Part shown: positions 16,773 through 25,563 of the stretch, piece after piece
How the letters are laid out: each line of letters begins with the position of its first letter
Position numbering within the stretch: the first letter of the stretch is position 1
NCBI RefSeq assembly: GCF_016863495.1
Contig: NZ_BOOZ01000006.1
Coordinates: 1 to 64,000, forward strand
Reading direction: 5' to 3'
Origin: Micromonospora andamanensis
GTDB taxonomy: Bacteria > Actinomycetota > Actinomycetes > Mycobacteriales > Micromonosporaceae
Length of the DNA stretch: 64,000 bases
Program-made: the position numbers and the translations under genes
The notes under the pieces: generated by a model
Told to the model about the DNA's origin: nothing
Database searches by the model: none
What the model saw: the letters and a program-made list of their open reading frames with translations, nothing else

Positions 16773-18896
16773 ATGAGCGACCGTCCCCGGCTGCTCCCGC
16801 TGCTGGGCACCCCCCGCCACGGCAGCCGCGACGCCATGACCTGCCTCTACCGCTGCGGCAACGCCTGTGACCACCCGGTACCCAACACCTCCGACAACGC
16901 CTACTTCGGTGACGTGGTGAACGCCGAGGTCAGCCGCCGCGGCGTGGTCCGTGCCGGGGCGGTCGGCGCCCTGGTGCTCGGTTTCAGCGGTGCGGCGGCC
17001 GGCGCCCTGGCCGGTGCGGCGCCCGCCGCCGCGGCCCCGGTCCCCCCGGTGCCTCCGGCCGGTCAACCGACGGCAGCCGGCCGTCGCCCGGGCAGCGGTG
17101 CGCTGAGCTTCAAGCCGATCCCGCCGAACACCCTCGACACGTTCGTCGTCCCGAACGGCTACGACCAGGCCGTGATCATCCGCTGGGGCGACCCGGTGGT
17201 GCCCGGCGCGCCGGAGTTCAACCTGCGCCGGCAGACCGCCGCCGCGCAGGCCAAGCAGTTCGGCTACAACAACGACTTCGTCGGCGTGCTGCCGCTGGAC
17301 AAGGGCGGCAAGCGGGCCCTGCTCGTGGTCAACCACGAGTACACGAACGAGGACCTGATGTTCCCCGGCTTCACCAGCCAGGACGCGCTCAGCGTCGAGC
17401 AGGTGAAGGTGGCGATGGCCGCGCACGGCATGTCCGTGGTGGAGATCGAGCGGGTCGGCGGGACCGGCCAGTGGCGGGTCGTCGGCTCCGGCCGCCGCCC
17501 GTACAACCGTCGGGTCGACGCGCTGAGCAGCAAGTTCGAGCTGACCGGCCCGGCCGCCGGCTCGTCGTTCCTGAAGACGGCCGCCGACCCGAAGGGTCGT
17601 ACGGTCATCGGCACGCTGAACAACTGTGCCGGCGGCGTGACCCCGTGGGGCACCGTGCTGTCCGGTGAGGAGAACTTCAACCAGTACTTCGTCGGCGGCG
17701 ACGCGGCGCCGGAGTCGGAGAAGGCCCGGCTGGCCCGCTACGGCATCAGCACCACCGCCCGCTACCCCAGTGGCAGCCGCAAGTGGGACCGGGCCGCCGA
17801 GCGCTTCGACCTCGCCAAGCACCCCAACGAGGCCAACCGGCACGGCTGGATCGTGGAGATCGACCCGTTCGACCCGGAGAGCCGCCCGCGCAAGCACACG
17901 GCGCTCGGCCGGTTCAAGCACGAGGGCGCGAACGTCATCGTCGCGCGCAGCGGGCACGTCGTCGCGTACATGGGCGACGACGAGCGCTTCGACTACCTCT
18001 ACAAGTTCGTGTCGGACAAGAAGTTCATGAAGGGTGACTCCTGGGTCGCCCGCAAGCACAACCTGACGCTGCTGGAGTCGGGCACCCTCTACGTCGCCAA
18101 GCTCGACCAGACAAGCGCCGGTGAGATCGACGGCTCCGGCACCCTGCCCAGCGACGGCGCCTTCAACGGCAAGGGCCGCTGGATCAAGCTGGTCAGCGGC
18201 AACCGTTCCTACGTGGACGGGATGACCGCCGCCGAGGTGCTGACGTTCACCCGGTTCGCCGGGGACAAGGTCGGCGCGACCAAGATGGACCGTCCGGAGG
18301 ACGTCGAGCCGAGTCTGCTCACCGGAAAGGTCTACGTGGCGCTGACCAACAACACGAACCGTGGCGTCGGCAGCAACCCGGCACCGGACGAGGCCAACCC
18401 GCGTACCGCCAACCGGCACGGGCAGATCCTGGAACTTGTCGAGGACCGGGGCGACAACACCGCCGACTCCTTCCGGTGGTCGCTGCCGATCGTCTGCGGC
18501 GACCCGGCGGACCCGTCGACCTACTTCGCCGGGTACGACAAGACCAAGGTGTCGCCGATCTCCTGCCCGGACAACGTGGCGTTCGACGCCACCGGCAACC
18601 TCTGGATCTCCACCGACGGTAACGCGCTGGGCAGCAACGACGGCCTCTTCGCCACGGCCACCGAGGGTCCGGAGCGGGGCCACCTGAAGCAGTTCCTGAC
18701 CGTGCCGGTCGGTGCGGAGACCTGCGGACCGTTCATCACCGAGGACAACCGCTCGCTCTTCGTGGCGGTGCAGCACCCGGGTGAGATCACCGGTGCCACT
18801 GTCGACAACCCGGCCTCCACCTGGCCCGACGGCGACTACGCCAAGCCGGGCGTGGTGGTGACCTGGCGGCTGGACGGCGGACCGGTCGGTAGCTGA
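16773..18896 (+). CDS. phoX: PhoX-family (DUF839) alkaline phosphatase, Tat-exported
   Basis: A 707-residue secreted phosphatase. A hydrophilic N-terminal part contains the cluster CLYRCGNACDHP (about 25-36), then the twin-arginine signal SRRGVVRAGAVGALVLG (about 52-68) and an Ala-rich cleavage region. The mature part is the DUF839 beta-propeller domain; PhoX enzymes are monomeric, calcium-dependent (with iron in structurally studied members) and hydrolyse phosphate monoesters. Motifs include LLVVNHEYTNEDLMFPG, GTVLSGEENFNQYF, AYMGDDERFDYLYKF and CPDNVAFDATGNLWISTDG, with acidic metal ligands. Placement of the Tat signal after about 50 residues is usual for actinobacterial PhoX. Upstream PHO-like repeats fit induction by phosphate starvation. 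Confidence 0.92.
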   Translation: MSDRPRLLPLLGTPRHGSRDAMTCLYRCGNACDHPVPNTSDNAYFGDVVNAEVSRRGVVRAGAVGALVLGFSGAAAGALAGAAPAAAAPVPPVPPAGQPTAAGRRPGSGALSFKPIPPNTLDTFVVPNGYDQAVIIRWGDPVVPGAPEFNLRRQTAAAQAKQFGYNNDFVGVLPLDKGGKRALLVVNHEYTNEDLMFPGFTSQDALSVEQVKVAMAAHGMSVVEIERVGGTGQWRVVGSGRRPYNRRVDALSSKFELTGPAAGSSFLKTAADPKGRTVIGTLNNCAGGVTPWGTVLSGEENFNQYFVGGDAAPESEKARLARYGISTTARYPSGSRKWDRAAERFDLAKHPNEANRHGWIVEIDPFDPESRPRKHTALGRFKHEGANVIVARSGHVVAYMGDDERFDYLYKFVSDKKFMKGDSWVARKHNLTLLESGTLYVAKLDQTSAGEIDGSGTLPSDGAFNGKGRWIKLVSGNRSYVDGMTAAEVLTFTRFAGDKVGATKMDRPEDVEPSLLTGKVYVALTNNTNRGVGSNPAPDEANPRTANRHGQILELVEDRGDNTADSFRWSLPIVCGDPADPSTYFAGYDKTKVSPISCPDNVAFDATGNLWISTDGNALGSNDGLFATATEGPERGHLKQFLTVPVGAETCGPFITEDNRSLFVAVQHPGEITGATVDNPASTWPDGDYAKPGVVVTWRLDGGPVGS

Positions 18897-18928
18897 CCCC
18901 GCCCCGGCACCGCGCCGGCCGCCTCTCC

Positions 18929-18961
18929 GACGGCCCTCTCCCCACCAGGGAGGGGGCCGTC
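18929..18961. terminator. Bidirectional hairpin between phoX and the IclR gene
   Basis: Inverted repeat of 14 bp with one mismatch (arms 18929-18942 and 18948-18961) and loop CACCA in the gap between convergent stops at 18896 and 18976. Confidence 0.8.
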
Positions 18962-18975
18962 TCGGCAGCTAGCGA

Positions 18976-19773
18976 TCAGGTGTCCGCGGCCAGGCCGTCG
19001 GCGATGGCGCGCGCGGCGGTGAGCAGCTTCGTTCGGACCACCCGGGCGGAGGTCATCATCTCGCTGGCCGGCAGCGCGCAGGCCAGCACCGTACGCCGTT
19101 CCATGTCTTTGTCCGGGCTGACCAGAACAGCGGCACACGCCACTCCCTGCCGGAACTGGCCCAGTTCCAGTTGCATTCCGCGTCGCTCCCCGGCCGTCAG
19201 GTCGGCCTCGAACGCCTCCGGGGTGGTGAGGGTGGCGCTGGTGAACGGACGCATGCCGTACTCGCGCAGATAGCGGTGGCGTTGCTCGGCGGTGAGCGTG
19301 GCGAGCAACGCCTTGCCGAGTGCTGTCGCGTGCGCGCCCTCGTCGAAGCCGGGAACGAGATCCTCCAGGTACGGCGAGCGGTTCCCCTCCGCCACGGCGG
19401 TGATCGCCACCTGTCCGCCCACGAACCGGCCCAGAAAGTGGCTCCAGCCGGTCTCCAGGGCCGCCCGACGCAGGCTCTCGCCGATGGCCGGTGAGCCGCG
19501 GAACGCGGCAACCAGTTCGCGGTAGCGGTCGGCCACCTCCAGACCCACGATGTACGTGCCGTCCTCCCGACGGATCACGTAGCCCTCGTACGCGAGGGTG
19601 CGGACCAGGTGATAGGTGGTCGCCACGGTCAGCTCGCAGCGTCGGGCGATCTGTTTCACCGTCAGGCCCCGTGGGGCACGACCGACCGACTCGAGCACTC
19701 GAAGCGCGCGGGAGACACTTCGGATCAGGTCCGAAGGTTCCGCCAGGGGGTCACGCACAACCACCTCCGCCAC
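18976..19773 (-). CDS. IclR-family transcriptional regulator
   Basis: A 265-residue regulator with an N-terminal winged helix-turn-helix (about 18-80; RALRVLESVGRAPRGLTVKQIARR then TTYHLVRTLAYEGYV) and a C-terminal GAF-like effector-binding domain (about 90-260; ATALGKALLA is the usual conserved block). IclR proteins are dimers that respond to small carbon compounds. The gene is divergent from an MFS transporter across 139 bp, so that transporter is the likely target. The GTG at 19773 is used; no better start is visible. Confidence 0.9.
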   Translation of the reverse strand: MAEVVVRDPLAEPSDLIRSVSRALRVLESVGRAPRGLTVKQIARRCELTVATTYHLVRTLAYEGYVIRREDGTYIVGLEVADRYRELVAAFRGSPAIGESLRRAALETGWSHFLGRFVGGQVAITAVAEGNRSPYLEDLVPGFDEGAHATALGKALLATLTAEQRHRYLREYGMRPFTSATLTTPEAFEADLTAGERRGMQLELGQFRQGVACAAVLVSPDKDMERRTVLACALPASEMMTSARVVRTKLLTAARAIADGLAADT

Positions 19774-19912
19774 CGGGGACTTACACCATATGAAAAAGCG
19801 GCCCGCCGCGAAATGCCTGATCGGGTGGAGGATCGATGATCATCCGACACAGGATGTGAGGTGGAACGCACTTTCCGTCGTCGAGGTGCGGCTGGCGTAG
19901 GTTGGCCGCACC
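19774..19912. promoter_or_regulatory. Divergent promoter region between IclR regulator and MFS gene
   Basis: This 139-bp gap contains the palindrome GATGATCATC (19835-19844), a possible operator, and TAGGTT at 19898-19903, which as a -10 would start transcription at or next to the ATG at 19913 (leaderless). It is more A/T-rich near 19785-19800 than its surroundings, as expected for a promoter. Confidence 0.45.
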
Positions 19913-21103
19913 ATGACCCACATCGCCCCTCCGCGTACTTCGGAGACCGCCGCACGGCCCGTCCGGGCCAGTGCCGTCGCGGTCACCGTCACGATCGCCT
20001 GCGTCCTGCCGGTCTTCCTGGTCGGCGGTCTCGCCGTACAGATGCGGGAGGAGTTGGGCTTCTCCCCCGCCGGCCTGGGGCTCGTCGTGGCCGTCAACTT
20101 CGCGGTGAGCGCCCTCGCCTCGGTCCCCTCCGGTGTGCTCGTCGAACGGTGGGGTGCCGCCGTGACGGCCCGGGCCGGCATCGTGGTCTCCGCCGCCAGC
20201 CTGCTCGCCGTGGCGGTGGCGGCCCGCTCGTATCCGGCCCTCGTCGGTCTGCTGGCCGTGGCCGGCACCGCCAACGCGCTCGGTCAACTGTCCAGCAACG
20301 CCCTGCTCGCCCGGCACGTCCCGCCCCGCCGGCAGGGTCTGTCGTTCGGGGTCAAGCAGGCGGCGATCCCGCTCTCCACCCTGCTTGCCGGCGCAGCGGT
20401 ACCCACCCTCGCGCTCACCGTCGGCTGGCGCTGGGCCTTCGTGGCGGCAGCCGGCGCCGCGCTGGCCGCTCTGCCGGCCGTACCCTCGCAGGGCACCCGG
20501 CCCGTGCGGCGACGCACCGGAAGAGGCGGCGGCGCGAGCCCGGGACTGGTCCTGGTCGGCGTGGCCGCGACGCTGGCCGCGGGGGCGGCGAACGCGCTCG
20601 GCACCTTCGTGGTCGACGCCTCGGTCGACAGGGGTCTCGGTCCGGCGATGGCCGGGCTCACCCTGACCTTCGGCGGCGCGGTCTGCGTGGCGGCCCGGAT
20701 CGGGTTCGGCTGGCTGGCCGACCGCCGCACCGGCGGGCACCTCGCGGTGATCGCCGGTCTGCTGGTGGCCGGCGCGGCGGGGCTCGGCCTGCTCGCGGCG
20801 GCCGGCCCTGGGCCGCTGCTGGTGGGCGTGCTGCTCGGCTTCGGTTTCGGCTGGTCCTGGCCCGGGCTGATGAACTTCGCGGTGGTCCAACTGCATCCGC
20901 AGGCCCCGGCCGCCGCCACCTCGATCACCCAGACCGGGGTGTACGCGGGCGGCTGCCTCGGCCCACTCGCCCTGGGCCCGCTCGCCGCTGCGGCCGGCTA
21001 CCCGACCATGTGGCTCACCGCAGCCGCCGCCATGCTCGCCGCCGCCACCCTCATGCTCACCGCCACCCGCCTACTCCCCACCCCACGCCGACAGCCGAGT
21101 TGA
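19913..21103 (+). CDS. MFS transporter (CynX/NimT-like)
   Basis: A 396-residue major facilitator superfamily protein with twelve predicted membrane helices. The loop between helices 2 and 3 carries ASVPSGVLVERWGAAVTAR, the MFS motif A region, and the equivalent second-half loop reads RIGFGWLADRRTGG. The long central loop (about 190-205) is basic. The substrate is unknown; control by the divergent IclR protein suggests an organic acid or aromatic compound. Its stop codon (21101-21103) lies inside the left arm of a long palindrome. Confidence 0.87.
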   Translation: MTHIAPPRTSETAARPVRASAVAVTVTIACVLPVFLVGGLAVQMREELGFSPAGLGLVVAVNFAVSALASVPSGVLVERWGAAVTARAGIVVSAASLLAVAVAARSYPALVGLLAVAGTANALGQLSSNALLARHVPPRRQGLSFGVKQAAIPLSTLLAGAAVPTLALTVGWRWAFVAAAGAALAALPAVPSQGTRPVRRRTGRGGGASPGLVLVGVAATLAAGAANALGTFVVDASVDRGLGPAMAGLTLTFGGAVCVAARIGFGWLADRRTGGHLAVIAGLLVAGAAGLGLLAAAGPGPLLVGVLLGFGFGWSWPGLMNFAVVQLHPQAPAAATSITQTGVYAGGCLGPLALGPLAAAAGYPTMWLTAAAAMLAAATLMLTATRLLPTPRRQPS

Positions 21104-21158
21104 TCAGGAAGTTCTGGTCTGGATTCGCACGCATGGCGACCAGAACTTCTTGATCAAC
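21099..21158. repeat. GATC-core palindrome A, at a convergent gene end
   Basis: Inverted repeat with 21-nt arms and one mismatch (21099-21119 and 21138-21158) around an 18-nt loop. The arm reads gttGATCaggaagTTctGG and shares the pattern GATCNNGNASTTNTKG with the palindromes at 50185 and 56298. It can act as a bidirectional terminator for the MFS gene and the polyprenyl synthase gene. Confidence 0.85.
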
Positions 21159-21171
21159 CCACTGAGGTCGG

Positions 21172-22257
21172 TCAGCTTGTGCGGTCGGCGATGTGGTCGC
21201 AGAGGGATTCGAGGGCGCGGCGGGCCGGGCCATGCGGAAGGGGGGCGAGCTGGGCGCGGGCGTCCTCGGCGTAGCTGCGGACGGTCTCGCGGGCACGCTT
21301 GAGTGCCGGGCTCTCCCGCAGCAGGCCGAGCGCCTCGGCGTGCAGGGCGTCGTCGGTGAGCGGCCCGGTGGCCAGGATCTCCCGCAGTCGTACCGAGGCG
21401 GCGTCCGCGTCGTCGGAGGCGAGAGCGTAGAGCACCGGCAGGGTGGGAACGCCCTCCCGCAGGTCGGTGCCGGGCGTCTTGCCCGACTCCGTCGACTCGC
21501 TGGCGATGTCGAGCAGGTCGTCAGAGAGCTGGAAAGCCACCCCGATGGTCTCGCCGTACCCGGCCAGCGCCGCCACCTGCTCCGGCGCGGCCCCACTGAA
21601 CTGGGCACCGAAGTGCACGCTGGTGGCGATCAGCGAGCCGGTCTTCTCGGCGATCACCCGCAGGTAGTGCGCCACCGGATCGTCACCGGGCCGAGGGCCG
21701 ATCGTCTCGGCGATCTGACCGTGGACCAGCCGGGCGAAGGTACGCGCCTGGAGTCGTACCGCCTCGGGGCCCAGCTCGGCCGCCACGTCCGCGGCCCGGG
21801 CGAAGAGGTAGTCGCCGACCAGGATGGCCACCGAGTTGGTCCACCGGGAGTTGGCGCTCGGCGCGCCCCGGCGCACCGACGCCTCGTCCATCACGTCGTC
21901 GTGGTACAGCGTGGCCAGGTGGGTCAGCTCCACCACCACGGCCGCCGAGACGACCTCGGCCCGGGTCGGATCACCGAACTGGGCACCCAGGGCCACCAGC
22001 AGCGGCCGGAACCGCTTACCGCCGGCCTCCACCAGGTGCCGGGCCGCCTCGGTGACGAACGGGTCGGCGCTGGCGATGCTGTCCAGCAGCTCCGCCTCCA
22101 CCGACGCCAGCACACCGAGGACGGACTCCTCGCTGTGCGGGTCGGCGAGGTGAAGGCCGAGCGCGCCGAACTGAGCCGCGCCGGAGCGGCTCCGGCGACC
22201 ACCGGAGCCGGTGACACCTGTACCCTCGCCACCCCTAATCACCACGCCTCCAACCAT
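21172..22257 (-). CDS. Polyprenyl diphosphate synthase (menaquinone side chain)
   Basis: A trans-prenyltransferase of about 361 residues that extends allylic diphosphates with isopentenyl diphosphate. The first Asp-rich motif is YHDDVMDEA (about 118-126) and the second LSDDLLDIAS (about 244-253); GGKRFRPLL and the preceding RARTF/H...Q regions are conserved. The FARM region has Leu-Tyr upstream of DDVMD, giving room for a long chain. The N-terminal ~35 residues are Gly/Arg-rich, and a downstream start is possible. Its position directly after nuoN and within a cluster of menaquinone genes points to synthesis of the isoprenoid tail, as in heptaprenyl to nonaprenyl synthases. Confidence 0.9.
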   Translation of the reverse strand: MVGGVVIRGGEGTGVTGSGGRRSRSGAAQFGALGLHLADPHSEESVLGVLASVEAELLDSIASADPFVTEAARHLVEAGGKRFRPLLVALGAQFGDPTRAEVVSAAVVVELTHLATLYHDDVMDEASVRRGAPSANSRWTNSVAILVGDYLFARAADVAAELGPEAVRLQARTFARLVHGQIAETIGPRPGDDPVAHYLRVIAEKTGSLIATSVHFGAQFSGAAPEQVAALAGYGETIGVAFQLSDDLLDIASESTESGKTPGTDLREGVPTLPVLYALASDDADAASVRLREILATGPLTDDALHAEALGLLRESPALKRARETVRSYAEDARAQLAPLPHGPARRALESLCDHIADRTS

Positions 22258-22348
22258 GCCACACAGGTTCTACCTGCACCGGACCGGGGATACGCGGCGA
22301 GGGCCGGCCCACAGCGCGTGGGCCGGCCCTCGAACGGCAGGTCGGCCG

Positions 22349-23899
22349 TTACCTGACGAAGTCGGCGGCTGAGGAGGCCAGGTCGAGCAGCGGTGCCGGC
22401 GCGACACCGAGCACAAGCGTGGCGAGCACCCCGATCACCAGGGCGGCCGAGGTGAGCGCACCCGGCACCGCCACCGTCGGCGTGCTGTCACCCGGCTCGG
22501 AGAGCCACATCAGCACCACGACCCGCAGGTACGGGAAGGCCAGCACCATGCTGGTCAGCACACCCGCGATGACCAGCCACACCTGCCCACCGTCAAGCGC
22601 CGGACCGAAGACCGCGAACTTGCTGGTGAAGCCGCTGGTCATCGGGATACCCGCAAAGGCGAGCAGGACGAAGGTGAAGACCGAGGCGTAGACCGGCGAC
22701 CGCCGGCCCAGCCCGGCCCAGCGGGACAGGTGGGTCGCCTCGCCGTCGGCATCGCGTACCAGCGTCACCACAGCGAACGCGGCAAGCACCGTGAAGCCGT
22801 ACGCGACCAGGTAGAACATGGTGCCGGAGAGGCCCTCGCTGCCCGGTGCGAGCACACCGACGAGCAGGTAACCGGCGTTGGCGATCGACGAGTACGCCAG
22901 CAGCCGCTTGATGTCGGTCTGGGTCACCGCGAACAGCGCACCGACGAGCATGGTGAGCACCGCCACAGCGCCCAGCACCGGGGTGAAGTCCCACCGGGCC
23001 CCCTCGAAGGCCACGTGGAACACCCGCAGCAGGGCACCGAACGCGGCGACCTTGGTGCAGGCCGCCATGAACCCGGTCAACGGCGTCGGCGCGCCCTGGT
23101 ACACGTCAGGCGTCCAGACGTGGAACGGGGCCGCGGCCGCCTTGAACAGCAGACCGATGGCGACGAGCGCCATACCGGCGAAGAGCAGCACCGGGCTGGC
23201 CGTGGAGTTAGCCACTGCCGCGTTGACGGTGGCGAAGTCGACGCCCGCCTGCCGGTCGCCGAGCCCGGCGGTGAAGCCGTAGATCAACGCCAACCCGAAC
23301 AGGAAGAACGCCGAGGCGTACGCACCGAGCAGGAAGTACTTCATCGCCGCCTCCTGGCTCAGCAGCCGCCGGCGACGGGCCAGCGCGCAGAGCAGGTAGA
23401 GCGGCAACGAGAAGACCTCGAGCGCGATGAACATGGTCAGCAGGTCGTTCGCCGACACGAAGATCAGCATGCCGGCGATAGCGAAGGTGGTAAGCGGGTA
23501 CACCTCACCCGCGCCACCGGCGTTCTCCGCCTGCTGGCGGTCCTCCGGCGAGTCGGCGGTCACCGCGGCCTGGGCGACAAACGCCCCGCCCCGCTCGACC
23601 ACCCGCTCGCCGAGCAGCAGCAGCGCCACCGCCGACAGGGCGAGGATCGAGCCCTGTAGGAACAACGTCGGCCCGTCGACGGCGATCACGCCGATGGTGA
23701 TCACCCGCTTGTCGGCGTTGACCACCACCATGGTCAGGGCCGCGAGCACCGCGAGCACCGCCAGCGGCAACTGCACGGGATGCCGCAGCCGCCGGGGCAC
23801 GAACGCCTCGACCAACACCCCGACCACCGCCGCGACCAGCATGATCAGGATCGGCGCGATCGCCGCGTAGTCGATAGGCGGCAGTTCAAGCTCGGTCAC
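22349..23899 (-). CDS. nuoN: NADH-quinone oxidoreductase subunit N
   Basis: A 516-residue antiporter-like membrane subunit of complex I with about fourteen helices. It carries the conserved membrane Lys/Glu motifs of this family (SLPLYLLCALARRRR, ALIYGFTAG, FKAAAAPFHVWTPDVYQGAPTP and KRLLAYSSIANAGY). It forms one of the proton channels. The GTG start at 23899 follows AAGG supplied by the end of an interspersed repeat that fills the nuoM-nuoN junction. It is the last gene of the nuo operon. Confidence 0.97.
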   Translation of the reverse strand: MTELELPPIDYAAIAPILIMLVAAVVGVLVEAFVPRRLRHPVQLPLAVLAVLAALTMVVVNADKRVITIGVIAVDGPTLFLQGSILALSAVALLLLGERVVERGGAFVAQAAVTADSPEDRQQAENAGGAGEVYPLTTFAIAGMLIFVSANDLLTMFIALEVFSLPLYLLCALARRRRLLSQEAAMKYFLLGAYASAFFLFGLALIYGFTAGLGDRQAGVDFATVNAAVANSTASPVLLFAGMALVAIGLLFKAAAAPFHVWTPDVYQGAPTPLTGFMAACTKVAAFGALLRVFHVAFEGARWDFTPVLGAVAVLTMLVGALFAVTQTDIKRLLAYSSIANAGYLLVGVLAPGSEGLSGTMFYLVAYGFTVLAAFAVVTLVRDADGEATHLSRWAGLGRRSPVYASVFTFVLLAFAGIPMTSGFTSKFAVFGPALDGGQVWLVIAGVLTSMVLAFPYLRVVVLMWLSEPGDSTPTVAVPGALTSAALVIGVLATLVLGVAPAPLLDLASSAADFVR

Positions 23900-23910
23900 T
23901 GGACCAGCCT

Positions 23911-23955
23911 TTCGTTCGCGACTGCGGGGCTCGCAAGCTCACTCCTCGCGCTCAC
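23911..23955 (-). repeat. Interspersed junction repeat, copy 1 (nuoM/nuoN)
   Basis: A 45-nt element read on the minus strand as GTGAGCGCGAGGAGTGAGC, TTGCGAGCCCCGCAGTCGCG, AACGAA. Its GTGA contains the nuoM stop codon and its end runs into AAGG, the ribosome binding site of nuoN. A 50-nt copy, identical except for a 5-nt length difference and local change in the middle, lies at 46509-46558 in the same arrangement between paaB and paaC. Confidence 0.9.
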
Positions 23956-25484
23956 CGGATCGCCTCCTGGACGGTGTCTACCGACGGGGCCGGGTCGGTC
24001 CGGCCGACGTCCTCCATGGTCGCCTGGATCGCGGGGTTGATCACGTCCGTGACCGGCTTCGGGTAGAAGCCGAGCACCAGGATCAGCGCGATCAGCGGGG
24101 CGACGACGACCTTCTCGCGCAGGTTGAGGTCGCGCTTCATAGCGTCGATCTCGGTGAGCGCCGGGTTGAGGGTGCCCTGCGTGGTGCGCTGCACCATCCA
24201 CAGCACGTAGGCCGCCGCCAGGATGATGCCCAACGTCGCGATCACCGCTACCGGCTTGTTGACCGTGAACGTGCCGATCAGCACCAGGAACTCCGAGACG
24301 AACGGTGCGGTACCCGGCAGCGCCAGCGAGGCGAGACCGGCGAAGAAGAGCACCCCGGCCAGCACCGGCACCAGCTTGCCCGCACCACCGAAGTCACTCA
24401 CCAGCGCCGAGCCCCGGCGCGCGATGAGCATGCCCACCACCAGGAAGAGCAGTCCGGTGGCGAGGCCGTGGTTGACCATGTAGAGCACGGCCCCGGTGCC
24501 TGCCTGCGTGGTGAAGGCGAAGATACCCACGCCGATGAAGCCGAAGTGGGCGATCGACGTGTACGACACCAGCCGCTTGAGGTCGTTCTGCCCGACGGCA
24601 AGCAGCGCCGCGTAGATGATGCCGATGACCGCCAGCCCCAGCGCCCACGGCGCGAACCACTGGGCCGCGTCCGGGAACAGCGGCAGGCAGTACCGCAGGA
24701 TGCCGAAGGTACCGACCTTGTCCAGCACGCCCACGAGCAGCGCGGCGGCACCGGCGGGCGCCGCGCCACCGGCGTCCGGCAGCCAGGTGTGGAACGGGAA
24801 GAACGGCGCCTTGATGGCGAAGGCGACGAAGAAGCCGAGGAACAGCCAACGCTCCGCCCCGGTGGTGATGTCCACCTGCGACAGCGCCACCCAGTCGAAG
24901 GTCTTGCCGCCGACCACCCACAGGCCGATCACGGCGGCCAGCATGAACAGACCGCCGACAAGCGAGTAGAGGAAGAACTTGACGGCCGCGTACTGCCGCT
25001 GGTGACCGCCGTAGCTGCCGATCAGGAAGTACATCGGCACCAGCATGACCTCGAAGAACACGTAGAACAGGAAGACGTCGGCGGCGGCGAAGACACCGAT
25101 CATCGTGCATTCGAGGACGAGCAGCAGCGCGAAGTAGACAGGCACCGACCGCTTGGACGACTCCGCGTCGTGCCAGGAGGCGAGGATCACCAGCGGCACC
25201 AGCACCGCGATCAGCATCAGCATGACAAGCGCGATGCCGTCGGCGGCGAAGGTGAAGTTGACCCCCCAGTTCGGGATCCACGGGTACGACTCGCGGAACT
25301 GGAAGCGGTCGCCACCGACCTGGAAGGTCACCCACATGACCACGGACAGCGCCAGCACCAGCAACGACCAGCCGAGCGCGACCTGCTTCGCCAGCGTCGG
25401 CCGGCTGCGCGGCAGGAGGGCGACGACCACGGCGCCGACAAGCGGCGCCACGGTGAGCACCGAGAGGAACGGGAAGTCGGACAT
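23952..25484 (-). CDS. nuoM: NADH-quinone oxidoreductase subunit M
   Basis: A 510-residue antiporter-like subunit of complex I with about fourteen helices. Characteristic blocks are FYVFFEVMLVPMYFLIGSYGG with the channel Glu (about 144), FAIKAPFFPFHTWLPDA with the key Lys (about 223) and the broken-helix region NDLKRLVSYTSIAHFGF. ATG 25484. It is separated from nuoL by 79 bp, the largest gap in the operon. Its stop codon is embedded in the first nucleotides of the junction repeat. Confidence 0.97.
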   Translation of the reverse strand: MSDFPFLSVLTVAPLVGAVVVALLPRSRPTLAKQVALGWSLLVLALSVVMWVTFQVGGDRFQFRESYPWIPNWGVNFTFAADGIALVMLMLIAVLVPLVILASWHDAESSKRSVPVYFALLLVLECTMIGVFAAADVFLFYVFFEVMLVPMYFLIGSYGGHQRQYAAVKFFLYSLVGGLFMLAAVIGLWVVGGKTFDWVALSQVDITTGAERWLFLGFFVAFAIKAPFFPFHTWLPDAGGAAPAGAAALLVGVLDKVGTFGILRYCLPLFPDAAQWFAPWALGLAVIGIIYAALLAVGQNDLKRLVSYTSIAHFGFIGVGIFAFTTQAGTGAVLYMVNHGLATGLLFLVVGMLIARRGSALVSDFGGAGKLVPVLAGVLFFAGLASLALPGTAPFVSEFLVLIGTFTVNKPVAVIATLGIILAAAYVLWMVQRTTQGTLNPALTEIDAMKRDLNLREKVVVAPLIALILVLGFYPKPVTDVINPAIQATMEDVGRTDPAPSVDTVQEAIR

Positions 25485-25563
25485 TATGCGGCCTTACCTC
25501 CGTCGTCACTGTGCGGTCCGCCGGCGACGGCCGCCTGAGAGGCCGACAGCCTCAAGAGGTCGA

